The notes: generated by a model from the letters alone, not told the origin. A stretch of 64,000 bases of DNA from Rhyacichthys aspro (GCA_036850595.1 CM072158.1:13097422-13161421); one strand, 5' to 3'. Shown: positions 1 to 12,800, counted from the first letter of the stretch. Program-made: numbers and translations.

Positions 1-44
1 GGCTCAACGTGAACTTCATTGCTGTAATCATTACCTATACTTAC

Positions 45-3000
45 CTATCCACGCCATAGATGTAGACAACAGCTATAATTTCAAAGAACCCAATGCAAAG
101 GAGAGGAACAGATCCAGCAAAGTCATCAAAGAGTGTAACCCAATAAATCCCAGAATGCTGTGCAAACAGCAGGGTGATGATGAATGCAGTAAGAAATGTT
201 ATACCTAAAACACAAACAAACTTGTGTTCAATTACAAATTATTAACTCTAAATCTGGAAAACTTCCTTGACACTAAATTACCAGTCAATGCTTCCTGGGG
301 CCATTTTTTTGGGAACAAATTCAGATCTCTTAATGGGACGAGCACTCCCTCAAAGGTGCCAATAAGTGTTGAGAGTCCCAAACAGAGAAGCATGACAAAA
401 AACAGAATGGACCAGGCTGGAGAACCAGGCATCTTAATAATGGCTTCTGTAAAAACAATGAAAGCCAGGCCGGGTCCCTCTACACCCTACAAAAAAACAC
501 ACATATGCAAAGGCTTTGATTGTTATTGTAGACTATACAGCAGACTGTAAAAAGCAGTCTTAGGCACAGAACCGATACCTCACTAAGAAATTTCTGCATG
601 TCACAGGGTTTAATGTTTAGTCCCACAATAGTTTCTGGAAATGTGTTGTTTAGATGAAGAAAAGCTTCCTCATAGTTGTCTGGAGTGATGTTGTCCTCAG
701 GTAGGTCAAATGCATTTAGTAAGGTCCGGATATTACTAGGAAGAAGCAGACATACCAGCGATAAGAAAAAATGTTAGAATTATGTAACAGAAGTGATTAT
801 TTGCCAGATGTCTTAACCCTATCAGTTAGAGTTTCAACAGCTTGAGGAGTAATCTTGAACCACTTGCTTTGTGGTAAACATGAAAAAATATAATTTAGCC
901 CAACCATAGTGCAGACCATAGTTCAATACAATTAAATAGGCAGGTCTAAAATGTTTACTTTGAATCATGATGTTGTTGATATAGAAATTTTACGTATGGA
1001 TTCATGCAGTTATTCACAGGTTCTGTTTGAATAACTTGAATAACACTTACTCACTGATGCATAGTTCAAATTTTTCTGTAGCTCTGAAGCCGATGATGGT
1101 GTAGGTGACCATGGCCGCATAGACTGAGGTTGCAGCAGTAACAACGGACAAGATTACAGCATCATTCTTGCAGTTGTTACTAGAAATAGGGGCAAAAAAA
1201 ATACTCCATTTCCCATTTCACAGTTGGGTCTTACTTGTTACACGTATAGTTTGTTCCTTACTGAAGCGGGTTGTAGCTTGAGAAAGAAATGAGTCCTCCC
1301 CATGCTAGACCAAATGAAAAAAAGACTTGAGCTCCTGCGTCCAGCCATGTTGTTGGCTTGATCAACTCATCAACCTGCAAGAGTGGGGTTAAACAGGCAA
1401 AAGGGGGCTTTAAATCAACAATTGTTGTCACTAATGTCCATTTTGTGAATTTGATAGGAAGACTCACAACCGGTGTGAAGAGAAACTTGAGTCCACTCAG
1501 AGCACCTTTAAGAGTCAGCCCTCGGATCAGGAAGATGGCCAGAACAATATAAGGTAGGACAGCTGTGACGTATACTGCCTTAGATTAAAAAAACATAAAC
1601 ACAAATATTATAGTGGTCATAACATTGTTTAAATGCATATATATTAGAAGAGAGCTTCAGTATATTTTTGTAAGAGTAGGCCAACCTAACTAAAAGATAA
1701 AGCCCGAAATGGCTCAACAAACCTTGCCAGCTGTACTGATCCCCCGAATGCAACAAATGCAGATGATTGTCCAAGCAGCAAACAAGCAAACCACTATAGA
1801 CCAATGAATACCTCCAGAGTCGGCTATGGAGGCAGAACTATTCAAAGTCACTCTGTAAAAGAAGTAATCCACAGTGGAGCTCTCTTGGCATTCAGCCACA
1901 AAACCTGCAACAAAGGATTTGGTGTGATTGTTGAAGTCAGGAATTAAATGTAACCCCAGTGTGCATTTTACCTGTCTTGTTTTCATTGAGGGGACATTGA
2001 CTCCAAGGAAGGGGGTCTTGAAAGGAGTTGAAAAGATACCACAAGATCCATGCTGTGATGGTATTGTAGTACAGTCCAATCAAAAAGGACACTAGCATAG
2101 AGGCAATCCCTGAAAGACATGTAACTTTATTTACAGCGAACGACAGTATATGCTCAGTATTTCATTCATCTAGTGTTACTTCTGAAACTTTTTTACTCAC
2201 CAATACCAGTCAGATAAGGGTTAATGGCTCGCCAAACTCCGACACTACCTTTCCTCAGACGCTGACCAATAGCAAACTCCATTAGAAGAAGAGGTGTCCC
2301 TTCCAGCACCAGCAGGATTAGATAGGGAATCAAGAAAGCACCTGGAAAATGTTTTATTAAATAATGCAATTATTGTCGCTTTAAGCCAGACAAGCTTCTT
2401 ACCATCATTGGCCACACAAAATTTGTTCTGTACCCCTGTAGATCTTGAACTGGCTTTGGTAAAAAAAAAAATTACAAAACAATACTACACGCAAACTCTT
2501 CTCATTAGATCACTTTGTAGCCAAAAGTGAGCTAACTTGTACAGAATATAATTATAGCCAAGTCAAGGATATTTCAGTTATGCACTTATGTTGCTCCAAA
2601 TGACATTTTTTGGGGTTTTTTTTTTAATTTGCTGCTTTTTCTTCTGCTTCTGTGTGTCATCCCTTGAATATGCTGCTCACATGTTGCAAATGGAGGAGTC
2701 AGCTTAACAATCATTTGCCAAAATAACTGACTGTTAACCTTATAGAACCCAGTATGCATATATTTATGAGGACTATGTGTAAAAAATTAACCTATAGAAT
2801 AGCATTAAACTTTAATTATTGCGATAGCTGGTGTCTAGCATGGATTAAAAAACGTTATCATGATTATTATCTGCTTGTATGAAATATACAGCTGTGATGT
2901 GTTATAGGGAAGTAATTTGATCCTGGAAGTGTAGTGCCTTGAATCATTCACAGTGTCTTGTATTGTATGATATTTCTATTTCTATTCATTCATGGTTAAT

Positions 3001-3400
3001 TTGGATCCTCTGACCACTGTGAACTCTTATTAATTTACTTGCTAATTTTCTCTAGAATGTACATAAAGGCTGCACATCTCTCCTGATTATCACACTGAGT
3101 AAATACAGCATACATTCAGGCACTCCCTTCATCCCAAACTATTTTAACCCAAAAGCTTCACATCAACAATAACACAATCACTCACATTTATTTAACCTTA
3201 CCTCCTCCATGACTTTGACATAAGTATGGGAACCTCCACACATTTCCCAAACCAATACAAAAGCCCACACAGGTGAGGATATACTGTGTTTTGTTGTCCC
3301 ACTTCGGCCGGTCCCCGGCCCCCTCAGATTCCATTTTTTCCAGTTCGTCATAGTTTGGTATCCGCTGGTCCAGTCCTGGGTTAGGAAGCACCAGTCTCAT
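45..3400 (-). CDS. SLC6A18/SLC6A19-type neutral amino acid transporter, copy A (3' exons off the left edge)
   Basis: Sodium-dependent neutral amino acid symporter of the SLC6 family, an apical membrane protein with 12 membrane segments. Exons in transcript order: 3400-3202, 2341-2201, 2109-1972, 1904-1723, 1578-1468, 1374-1262, 1179-1051, 735-579, 486-282, 204-45. Every junction is GT-AG and in frame. Two more exons are expected beyond base 1, judging by copies B and C. The protein opens MRLVLPNPGLD, like mammalian B0AT1, and carries the TM1 signature GLGNVWRFPY. I chose the ATG at 3400 because the family starts there; an in-frame ATG six codons upstream (3418) also exists. Odd points: the TM6 pocket reads SFGLAWGG where B has SFSLAFGG, TM8 reads STLIGTFEG, and IRGISTAGK replaces IRGIETTGK. 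Being the most downstream copy, it sits where SLC6A18 lies in mammals, so it may be slc6a18. Family assignment is sure; paralogue identity is not. Confidence 0.9.
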
Positions 3401-3721
3401 GGTGCAATTACTGAGCACTCACAATTTCACAAAGACGTAGAGAAGTAATGTTGTACCATGCCATTGTCTGGAACAACCCACAGAATACATTTGCACCATT
3501 GCCTTTTAAAACCTTTTAAGATAATTTAAATTCTTGTGAAATATAAATCACATGCTGTTTTAAACCTACCTCGCTTTTAATGTATAAAGTGAAAGTCTGA
3601 TTTATGAAAACTCCTTTTTTGGAGCTGTTAATCTTTTGTAGAATTGGTTAATATATAATCACTGACAGATACTACAGTGCTGACACAACTACCTTATGGT
3701 TTTCATCCAAAAGACTTACTA

Positions 3722-4438
3722 CAGGGTTCTTGAGGGTGCTTGAAATCCTTGAAAATGCTTGAATTTTAATATAGTGTTTTCAAGGTTGTAAAAGTCCTTG
3801 TGTTGCTTATAATAATAATTCACAATCTTGATGAGTAATTTTTTTTTTTTGCATTTTGCGTGTGAAGAAAACAACACCTCTCGTGCACGTGTGGCTATAG
3901 AGTAATCTGCCAGTGTTTTTGGATGTGTGCCCTCTGATGGAGCAGATCGGAGATAAAAACATGCCGTGAGGTTGTTTCAGTGATCGTTGGCGTGAAGAGG
4001 AAAAGTACAAATTATGGCTAAAACGTGGATCAACAGAAACACTTAACATTCCGAGAATAAAGTGGCATACCTCATCGGGTGTGAAATAGATTGAAGATTT
4101 GGTACTGCACCCAAACAAAATCTGACTGACATTTTTGAGATATCAGCCTTCCGTAAAAAGAGACCAAACTTAAAGGGACACTTCATCCAATAAATTAACA
4201 TCTTTTTGATCATACAAGTTTCATTTTTGGGTGAACTATCCCTTGTCTGTGCTGCAGAGTATTCAACAATTTAAACAATTTTACCACAATGGATTTACAT
4301 GAGAAAAACTACATACAGTATATGTATACAGACATGTAATTTATCGCAGTTGTAAGGTGCTTGAAAAACATGAAAACACACCTTGAAAGTGCTTGAAAAG
4401 TGCTGGAATTTGAACTCAGAAAAAGTGTAAGAACCCTG
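3722..4438. mobile_element. Probable nonautonomous DNA transposon (hAT-like ends)
   Basis: The segment starts CAGGGTTCTT and ends AAGAACCCTG, a perfect 10-base terminal inverted repeat. It is flanked by the 6-base direct repeat TTACTA (3716-3721 and 4439-4444). Near both ends the phrase GTGCTTGAAA recurs in several variants. The element is 717 bp and encodes no recognisable transposase. CAGGG termini are typical of hAT elements, but those usually make 8-base target duplications, so the superfamily is uncertain. Confidence 0.6.
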
Positions 4439-4604
4439 TTACTAACTAAACTAACCATAATGCATAATATTATATTGTTACAGCAACATCTTAAACAAAG
4501 TCATCAAATAATTGAAAATCAGTGACCAATCTGCTGCTAGATTTCATGTGTATTGATGCATAAATGACAAATCAGCAAGACAGTATAATACATATGGGCA
4601 AACT

Positions 4605-4610
4605 TTTATT
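4605..4610 (-). promoter_or_regulatory. Poly(A) signal AATAAA of transporter copy B
   Basis: AATAAA on the minus strand, about 290 bases after the stop codon of copy B. It is the first canonical signal I saw downstream, giving a short 3' UTR. Confidence 0.55.
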
Positions 4611-4896
4611 CACAGTATGCTTAGTAATGCATAAAAGGGAGAATGACAGGAAATGGTTTTCACATTATAGCATTAATTTCACAATTTAACAATATAGCAA
4701 TAATATTTGTTAAATTACAGGAGCAGCAAAAAATGTTACATAAGATCAAACACTGTCAGACATTATGAGACCAAACACTATCTGGCAATGTACAATATGC
4801 TTATAATATAATATAGTACAGGCATTAAGAAGTAAAATTCATAATACATTAAATACAATGTCCATTTATCTTGATAATTAGTATAGTAAAGAGCAT

Positions 4897-7800
4897 CTAG
4901 AATTTCATTTTTCCATTCATTTCTATTTTGCCTGAAATAGAGTCCACTGAGTCATTGCTGTAGTCCTTGTGCTTGCAACATTTCCTCTGGATAAATTTGA
5001 AGAGAGCAAAACTTGGGATGCTTAAACTAGGAATTCCAGCCAAGATGAAGATAATGACATAGACATAAGTAGGATAAGGTTGTTTGTCTAGTGTGGGAAA
5101 ACTCTCCTAAAGTGAAAGAAAGAAAAAAGAGCAAATTTAGTGTGATTACAAAAAATATTACAAATATCTGAAAATGAAATGCACTCACAGACTGTGGGTC
5201 CCAGACCAGATAGGTGAGACTCTTGGTGACTTGGGTTACAAAGTAGAAGATCAAGATAACAACCATAATGAGTGGACTCACCACTCTCCATGTTACCTGC
5301 CAGAATATGTTGGGTTTGTGGCCGATCATAAACTCAATGTCCTTGTTGAATCTGATGGGCCATAGAAAGAGAATGAATGCCATAAAAACAGTTTCATTAG
5401 TCGTTATAAACAAGTTGTTAACTTATTTAGCATTGATAATTTTATACTTTTACACTTTATTAAAATGAGTTTGGACATTATTCATTATTCTTAAACTCTA
5501 AATGGACAAAAACATGTTTTCCTTATTACTCACAAATACCATTGCTGTAACTAGCAGAAAATGCTGTACTTCTTATCACATGTACAGATTATCTTAACAC
5601 CAAGGTCAGAATACAGTGTTTTGTATTAACTGGAAACATCTTGGCAATCACAGCAATAGTACCATGACTCATCTGTTTTATTGTTTGAGAAGTCACTTTC
5701 CGGACAGACTCACCTGTCTATTCCATAGATGTAGATAACAGCAATCATTTCACAGAATCCAATGACCAGAAGAGGAATAGAGCCTGCAAAGTTATCAAAC
5801 AGTGCCAGCCAATAGTTTCCAGACCGTAGAGCAAATATAAGTCCAAAAGCAAAGGAAATCAGGCAAGTCAGAGCTGAAAAAAACAGTTTTAGATCAAACG
5901 ACTTTATCAAAATACATAAACATTAATTTACTTTAATATGGATGCCCAAACAAACAGAGTTACCACAGAAAACTTCTTTAGGCCACGTTTTGGGCAAAAC
6001 ATTGAGGTCCTGCAAAGGAGCAACCACTCCCTCAATGTTGCCAAACATAGTAGAGAGGCCAAGGCAGAAGAGCATGACGAAGAAAAGCACAGCCCACAGT
6101 GGAGAGATGGGCATCTTGATGATGGCCTCTGTGAACACAATGAAGGCCAGACCAGTTCCCTCTACACCCTGGACAAACAAGCCTCAATCATTATTCTCTA
6201 CACAATTAGATTATACAATTAAAAACATTAAATTAAAGTGTTAGCTGGAAAACTGACCTGGCTGAGGAAAAACTTAATGTCACATGTGTCTAAGTTCAGA
6301 CTCTCAACTAGAGCCGGATTTGTCTGATTGAGGGCGTTCAGGGCCTCATTGTAGTTAATATCAGTGATGTCGTTCTCAGGCAAATTAAAGGCATTCAACA
6401 ATTTCCATATGTTGCTATAAAAAACACATGGATATGAGGAGCATGTGTAATGACCTTCACAAAGTGCCTGTGAAATTCAAGGGAGAGTCATTTCCACTCA
6501 CTTTGACATGCAGGTATCAAAGTTCTGTGTGGCCCTGAAGCCAATGATGGAGTAGATGACAGTGGCCGAGTACACTGATGTACAGCCATTGATGATAGAG
6601 ATTAGAACTGCATCCTGCTCACAGTTGTTGCTGCCAAACAATTATAGAAAATCAGATAAACTGTTCAGGAACAATGTATTTGATAATAGAAGAACTGCTT
6701 TTCACTGACTGTATTGAGTTGTAGCTGGAAAAGGAGATGAGACCCCCAAAGGCCAGAGAGAAAGAGTAGAAAACCTGGGCTCCTGCATCAAGCCATGTAG
6801 CTGGGTTCATCAATTCATTCACCTAAAAGAGAACAGCTGAAAATTACTTTCCTTTTAATATTTCTCCAAACATGCACCTGAGTGTCCTCCTGGTATGCCT
6901 GGTGGACATTATAATGCACTCCTCCCAAGGGGACAGAATAAAAGAGTGACCAGGTTGAAACAGGTTCCTAAAACCATAAAACCCTTTGAGCCCTGCGTAC
7001 ACAAAGCAACAGCAGAGCAGATAGACTGTCTACGTCACCCTGACAGAGGTACTATAAATATTCACCGGTGAAATGGACACTAACATAGTCATATGGACAG
7101 TACTTACATCAGGTGTGAAAAGGAACTTGATTCCTTCTACCGAGCCCTTAAGGGTAAGACCTCTGATGAGGAAGATGGTGAGGACAAGGTACGGTAGAGT
7201 GGAAGTGATGTACACAGCCTAAAATGAAACAAAGACAAAATGACAAACACAACATACTTCATATTGTATGATATGTAATTTCTAAGAGGACAGATATTGA
7301 CAGAATAATAAGAACAAAATATTTGAGTATCTGAGACCTTGCCAGTGGTCTCAATTCCACGGATGCAACAGACATAGAGTAGTGTCCAGGCAGCCACCAG
7401 GGCCAGCACCATCCACCACTGCAGACCACCAGCATCATCAATAGATGTTGATGTGTTGAGAGTCTCTCTGTACCAGAAATAGTCCACAGTGCTGCTCCGT
7501 GCACACTCATCTACCAAACCTGCACAAAGATACAGTATTGAAGGCTTAGCCAACAACATGCAACTGGTTTTTGCTTTTACTGTTTCTGAAAAGACAAACC
7601 TGTTCTGTTGGCATTAAGAGGGCAGTGGCTCCAAGGAAGTGGGTCCTGGAATGAGTTGAAGAGGTACCACATGATCCAGGCCATAATGGTGTTGTAGTAC
7701 ATTCCCACCAAAAAAGAGACCATCAGCGATGCAATACCTATCAGAACAAGTAAAAACTCATTTTCTTGGTCCTTTTTGACGAATATAATAATAATTTTTT

Positions 7801-8714
7801 GCATTTACTCACCGACTCCTGTGAGATAAGGGTTTATTGACCTCCAGACTCCTACACTGCCCTTCCGCAGCCTCTGACCGATGGCAAACTCCAGGTGCAG
7901 CAGCGGGATTCCCTCCAGCACAAGGAGGATGAGGAATGGGATCATAAATGCACCTAGAAAAGAAGCATTTACCTTGCAATAATGGCTTTATAAATGACTT
8001 CATTTTCCAATGTAATGGCTGTAAGCAAACATTCAGCAGGCCACTTCATTCACATAACTGTTCACATAAAGACAACCATAAAATATAAAAAGCCCCGTAG
8101 TTCTTTGCAATTTTCCACTGGCTAGCATGTAGGGGCAAATGTAGATAAAATAAAACAGATTAGCATTCACTTTATATTTTTTTTAAGTCTAGAACATTTT
8201 TAAAATATTTTTGAAATGCCGTATGTCAAGGAAATATTATTAATTATAATCTTATTATTTATGTACAGTAAACCCTTAAAAATGTAACTTTTATCTTTCA
8301 ATTGAACTGAAAAATCATACTTTTTGCGATAAGGTCTTTTTTTTTGTGATATGTTTTTTTGGCAGGGTGATATTTAGGTAGCAAAAGATTTAAAGTTTAG
8401 CACAGTCCTGGACATTAGTTCACTGTTTAACTAAGAAAGAAGTTAATAAATGTACAGGTATGTAGTGTTTACACCACTGTATTAGCGTTTAAATGTATGC
8501 ATTACAATAGCTTACCTCCGCCGTGGCTCTGACACAGGTAGGGGAACCTCCAAACGTTACCCAGTCCAACACAGAAGCCCACACAGGTGAGCAGATACTG
8601 GGCCTTGTTGTCCCACTTCGGCCTGTCACCAGCCTCTTCCTTCTCCATCCTCTCCAGGTCTCCATGATTGGGAATCCTGTTGTCCAGGCCTGGGTTAGGC
8701 AGCTTCAGCTTCAT
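4897..8714 (-). CDS. slc6a19: B0AT1-like sodium-dependent neutral amino acid transporter, copy B
   Basis: Complete 635-aa SLC6 transporter that takes up neutral amino acids with Na+ across apical gut and kidney membranes. Exons in transcript order: 8714-8516, 7953-7813, 7737-7600, 7519-7338, 7218-7108, 6822-6710, 6630-6502, 6414-6258, 6168-5964, 5873-5714, 5351-5189, 5106-4897. Seen: start MKLKLPNPGLD; TM1 GLGNVWRFPY (exon 1); PLPWSHCPLNANRTG with an N-glycosylation site and a cysteine-containing EL2 (exons 3-4); RETLNTSTS (second site); IRGIETTGK; TM6 pocket SFSLAFGG (F282); TM8 STMFGNIEG (N434). TM6 F and TM8 N are the residues I recall for mammalian B0AT1, so this copy looks canonical. Mammalian B0AT1 needs collectrin or ACE2 for surface expression; whether that holds here is inference. 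Intron 5 (6823-7107) is about 200 bp longer than in copies A and C. The family is certain; the exact orthologue name is likely. Confidence 0.93.
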
Positions 8715-9871
8715 TGTGTCTTTTAATTAAGATGAAGACGAGAGGAAAAATGATATCAATTACTGTGAATTTGTTTTTTATCTGTTCTGCTCCTTGTGTA
8801 ATGTCCAGGTCCTCTCTGTTACTGATTGTCTCTGGTCTGTCTCTCACTGTATGTCCCAGGAGTAAAGTGTTCACTTTGACCCCTGGCACCTAAACTGCAC
8901 TTATCAGTAGCTTATTAAAGTCTGTGCTTTATTATGTCGTGTCAGCAAGAAAAAGGCGCAACTACTTCTATAACAGTTATTGCACCACATCACATGACAT
9001 TGTTAACATTTTTTATTTCTTGAAAGAGGGGTTCAATATTTATGGATGACTAAGGAAAACCTTCAGCATTAGGCTGCACAAATAACAACAACGTGATAAG
9101 GTACAAATGTGTCATGGCTATAAATCACTTTAAAATGACGAAGCCACTGTTCCTATAAGGTTAGTGAGCCTTATCTTAGTCCTTGAGGAAGTAAACACTT
9201 TTATTCTGGTGGGACATAGGCTAATGGTAGGCATGACTGTAAAAGCAAATTGTGATTGTACAGGATCTAAGCTTTTTAGTGACTTGAGACCAAAAGGTTG
9301 AAACTCTCAAGATTCTGACCCAAAGACTCCCACACATGTCACAATATAACATAAATTTCAGATATTTTGTAATGTGTACAAAATTGTGATATAACAGGAA
9401 AGTGTATTGTAGTGTCATTAGTTGGTTGCATATCTAATCAGTGTTTCTGTTCAACACAATAATTAACCAGTGAAAGATACTTTGCATTTACATTGTTCAG
9501 TATTATATGACAGCAATAACATGGTCTATTTTCAACCTTCAGATACAGCGATAGTTTCTCCCTTTGATCTGATTTTAACAACTGCAGGGTTTACAGTCAG
9601 ACAGGTTTATTAACTACTCTATGTCCATATACCTTATGAACAAACTTTGTATACCATGACCAGTGTGACTGACTTGAGTAACAAGAAAAGGACTCAACAT
9701 ACAACTCAATCTCAATTATTGTGGTGCACAAGTTTTTTTTTGTCTGTTTGTATTGGGTTTTTTTGTTTTGGTTTTGGTTTTTTTTGCAAAAAGTTGATAA
9801 ATGTTGCTAAATTACAATAAAGACAAAATATGCAGACATTAACTGCTGCATTAGTCCACTTGTCAAGTGCA
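8715..9871. other. Intergenic region between transporter copies B and C
   Basis: About 1.16 kb holding the upstream (promoter) side of copy B and the 3' UTR of copy C. On the minus strand AATAAA lies at 9606-9611, a likely poly(A) signal for copy C. No gene or clear repeat was seen otherwise. Confidence 0.55.
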
Positions 9872-12800
9872 TTAGATAGACACTTCATGTTGAAAATTAT
9901 GTTTTTGTGCATTTTTCTTGCAGCAATGTATTTGGAAAAATTTGCACAGAGCGACGGCTGGGATCAGCAGACTTGGCACTCCAGAGAGAAGGAAGATGAT
10001 GCCATAGACCCAGTCAGGATAGGATAACATTTCCAGCTTTGGGAAGTTCTCCTGTGAACAAGAAGAGAAGAACACAAACAACACTTTCATCAGAAATATA
10101 ACTTCTGGAAAACATACTGAGCACAAGCTGATCAACCAACCGAGTCTGGATTCCACGTGATGTAAGTGAGTTTGGAGTTGACCTTGCTGATAAGGTAAAA
10201 CACAAAGATGACCAACACAATCAAAGGACTGACTACTCTCCATGTGGCCTGCCAGAAGATGTTGGGCCTGTGTCCAATCATGAACTCAATGTCTTTGTTA
10301 AACCTACCAAATCAAATACACACAAATTGATGTTGTCTGTGTAGAATTTATTTGATAATAAGAATACAAAACAAGCTTAAAACCTCATACCTATCCATTC
10401 CATAGATGTAGGCAACAGCAGTCATCTCACAGAAACCAATAATGAGTAAAGGAACAGAGCCGGCAAAGCTGTCAAACAGTGCCAGCCAGTAGTCACCTGA
10501 CCGCTGAGAGAAGATCAGTGCAACCAGGAAAGATACAAGGCACACAATTCCTTCAAGACAGAAGAACGGTAGATTCATTATCATTAATATTATTTTCAGA
10601 ACTGGCAAATGTATGTTTTGGTAAATGCTTTTACCTGTAAGTGCTTCCTTTGGGAAGTTCTTAGGGAAAATCTTTAGATCTTGTAGTGGAACGACCACTC
10701 CCTCTACACTCCCAAACATTGTGGAAAGCCCAAGACAGAAGAGCATAACAAAGAAGAGCACAGACCAGAATGGAGAAATGGGCATCTTTGTGATGGCTTC
10801 CGTAAAGATAATGAAGGCCAAGCCAGTTCCTTCCACTCCCTGAATTACAACACAGATGTTATGAATAGAAAGTATTATGAAAGTGCTTCCAAGTGCTTCA
10901 GAAACATACATCACTGAGGAATGTCTTGAGGTTGCAGGTGTCTAGGTTTAGCCCCTGGATGATCTCTGACTCTGGGGCTGTACTGTTGAGCATTTGCAAC
11001 ATTTCATCATAGTTGTTCTCTGTGATGGTCCCTTCAGCCAGATTCAATGCATTCAGCAGCATCACAATGTTTCTGTAAGATGGAGTTTAGTTTAGAAGTG
11101 TGATTGAGATAATGCAGTTACTTATTTGATTAACTCTGATAATGAATACTAAATCACGTGTGCATACCCATTAAGGCAAGCATCAAACTGTTCTGTTGCC
11201 CTGAAGCCGATGATGGAGTAGATGACTGTAGCCGCGAAGACAGATGTGCAGCCATTAATAATGGAGATGATAACTGCATCTTGCTCACAGTTGTTGCTGG
11301 GAGTAACAATAAAATGTTGCAGTAGTAGAAACAAGGGATAGAAAGCGACACCATATTATACAGGGATATTTTTTGATAATGCTCACATTTACAAATCTGC
11401 AAAATATTTTTGTAGTGTTATGTGTTCATTACTCCCTACTTCACATATTATATATATATATCACCAAATTAAAGAATAAATCCCAGTGTTGCATGGCTCA
11501 TGTGTACAGCTTTTAGTGTTGTTTTATCCTTATCTAGACTGATAAGATTAGAGCAGTTGTGACTCACTGCACAGAGTTATAACTTGAGAAGGAGATGAGC
11601 CCTCCAACGGCCAAGGAGAAGGAGTAGAAAACTTGAGCCCCTGCATCAAGCCATGTGGTCGGATCCATGAGCTCATCCAGCTGTTTGACAGACAACAGTC
11701 CAAGGGCATGTCACTTCTGTTGACTTTGATTTTATTATTTGAAATGCTAATACTGACATCAGGTGTGAAGAGAAACTTAATTCCTTCCACAGAGCCTTTA
11801 AGGGTCAGCCCTCTGATGAGGAAGATGGTGAGGACCACATATGGCAGAGTGGATGTGATGTAAACTGCCTAAAACAAGACAAAACATATATAAAATGATG
11901 TAACTTTTTAATGTTTAACAACTACAAATCTCTTCTATGACCAGAAGTGCTGCAGTACTTTGCCTGTTGTCTCAATGCCCCTAATACAGCAGACATAAAG
12001 GATTGTCCATGCAGCAACTAAAGACAACACCATCCACCACTGCAGCCCGCCTGACTCCTCTATGGATGTGGAGATGTTCAGTGTCTCTCTGTACCAGTAG
12101 TAATCCACTGGACTACTGTGCTTGCATTCAGGTACCAGATCTATAAAAACAACAATTAGTGAACTGGAGTCAGAGTTGTTCAAAAGACATTAATAAATGG
12201 TCCATGCCTGTGAGATTGTCATTGGGTGGACACTGGCTCCATGGCAGGGGGCTCTGGAATGAGTTAAACAAGTACCATAACACCCAAGCAATGATTGTGT
12301 TGTAGTACATGCCCACAACGAATGACACGACCATGGATGCAACTCCTACAACAAAGACAAATCCATTATTCTTCATTGTATATTGTGTATTTAGACTCAA
12401 ATAACACAAATTACAATACAAGATTGGAATTTACCCACCGACACCAGTCAAATAGGGGTTAATGGCTCCCCAAACCCCAAGGCTTCCCATCCGAAGTCGC
12501 TGGCCAATGGCAAACTCTAAGTATAACAATGGGATGCCCTCCAAAACAAGAAGTATGAGAAAAGGGATCATGAAAGCACCTAGAGACAAAGTTAAGAGAG
12601 CGAAAAATAATATTTAGCATTAGAGCGATTATCTACATGTAATTTAGAGTGTTTTCAGAATACTTTTGGTATCTCCCTTTTGACTAATTTAACCATATGA
12701 CTGAGCTTGTGGGGGTTTTTTTGTTTGTTTTTTTTGGGTTTTTTTTTTTTTTGTTACCGGTATGATAGATAGAAACAGTAACACAGAGCGGAATAAGCAA

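Larger units (their letters stand above)
3401..4896. other. Intergenic region between transporter copies A and B
   Basis: About 1.5 kb without a gene. It holds the upstream region of copy A, the transposon-like element at 3722-4438, and the 3' UTR and poly(A) signal of copy B. The 103-codon open frame inside the element (4118-3807, minus) has no recognisable domain. Confidence 0.6.

Noticed and set aside
3401..3418. Upstream in-frame ATG of transporter copy A (MLSNCT extension)
   Set aside because: Copies B and C and mammalian family members start at the MRLVLPNP-type position, so the downstream ATG is preferred.
3807..4118. 103-codon minus-strand open frame inside the transposon-like element
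   Set aside because: No transposase motif or other domain could be recognised; kept only as part of the element.
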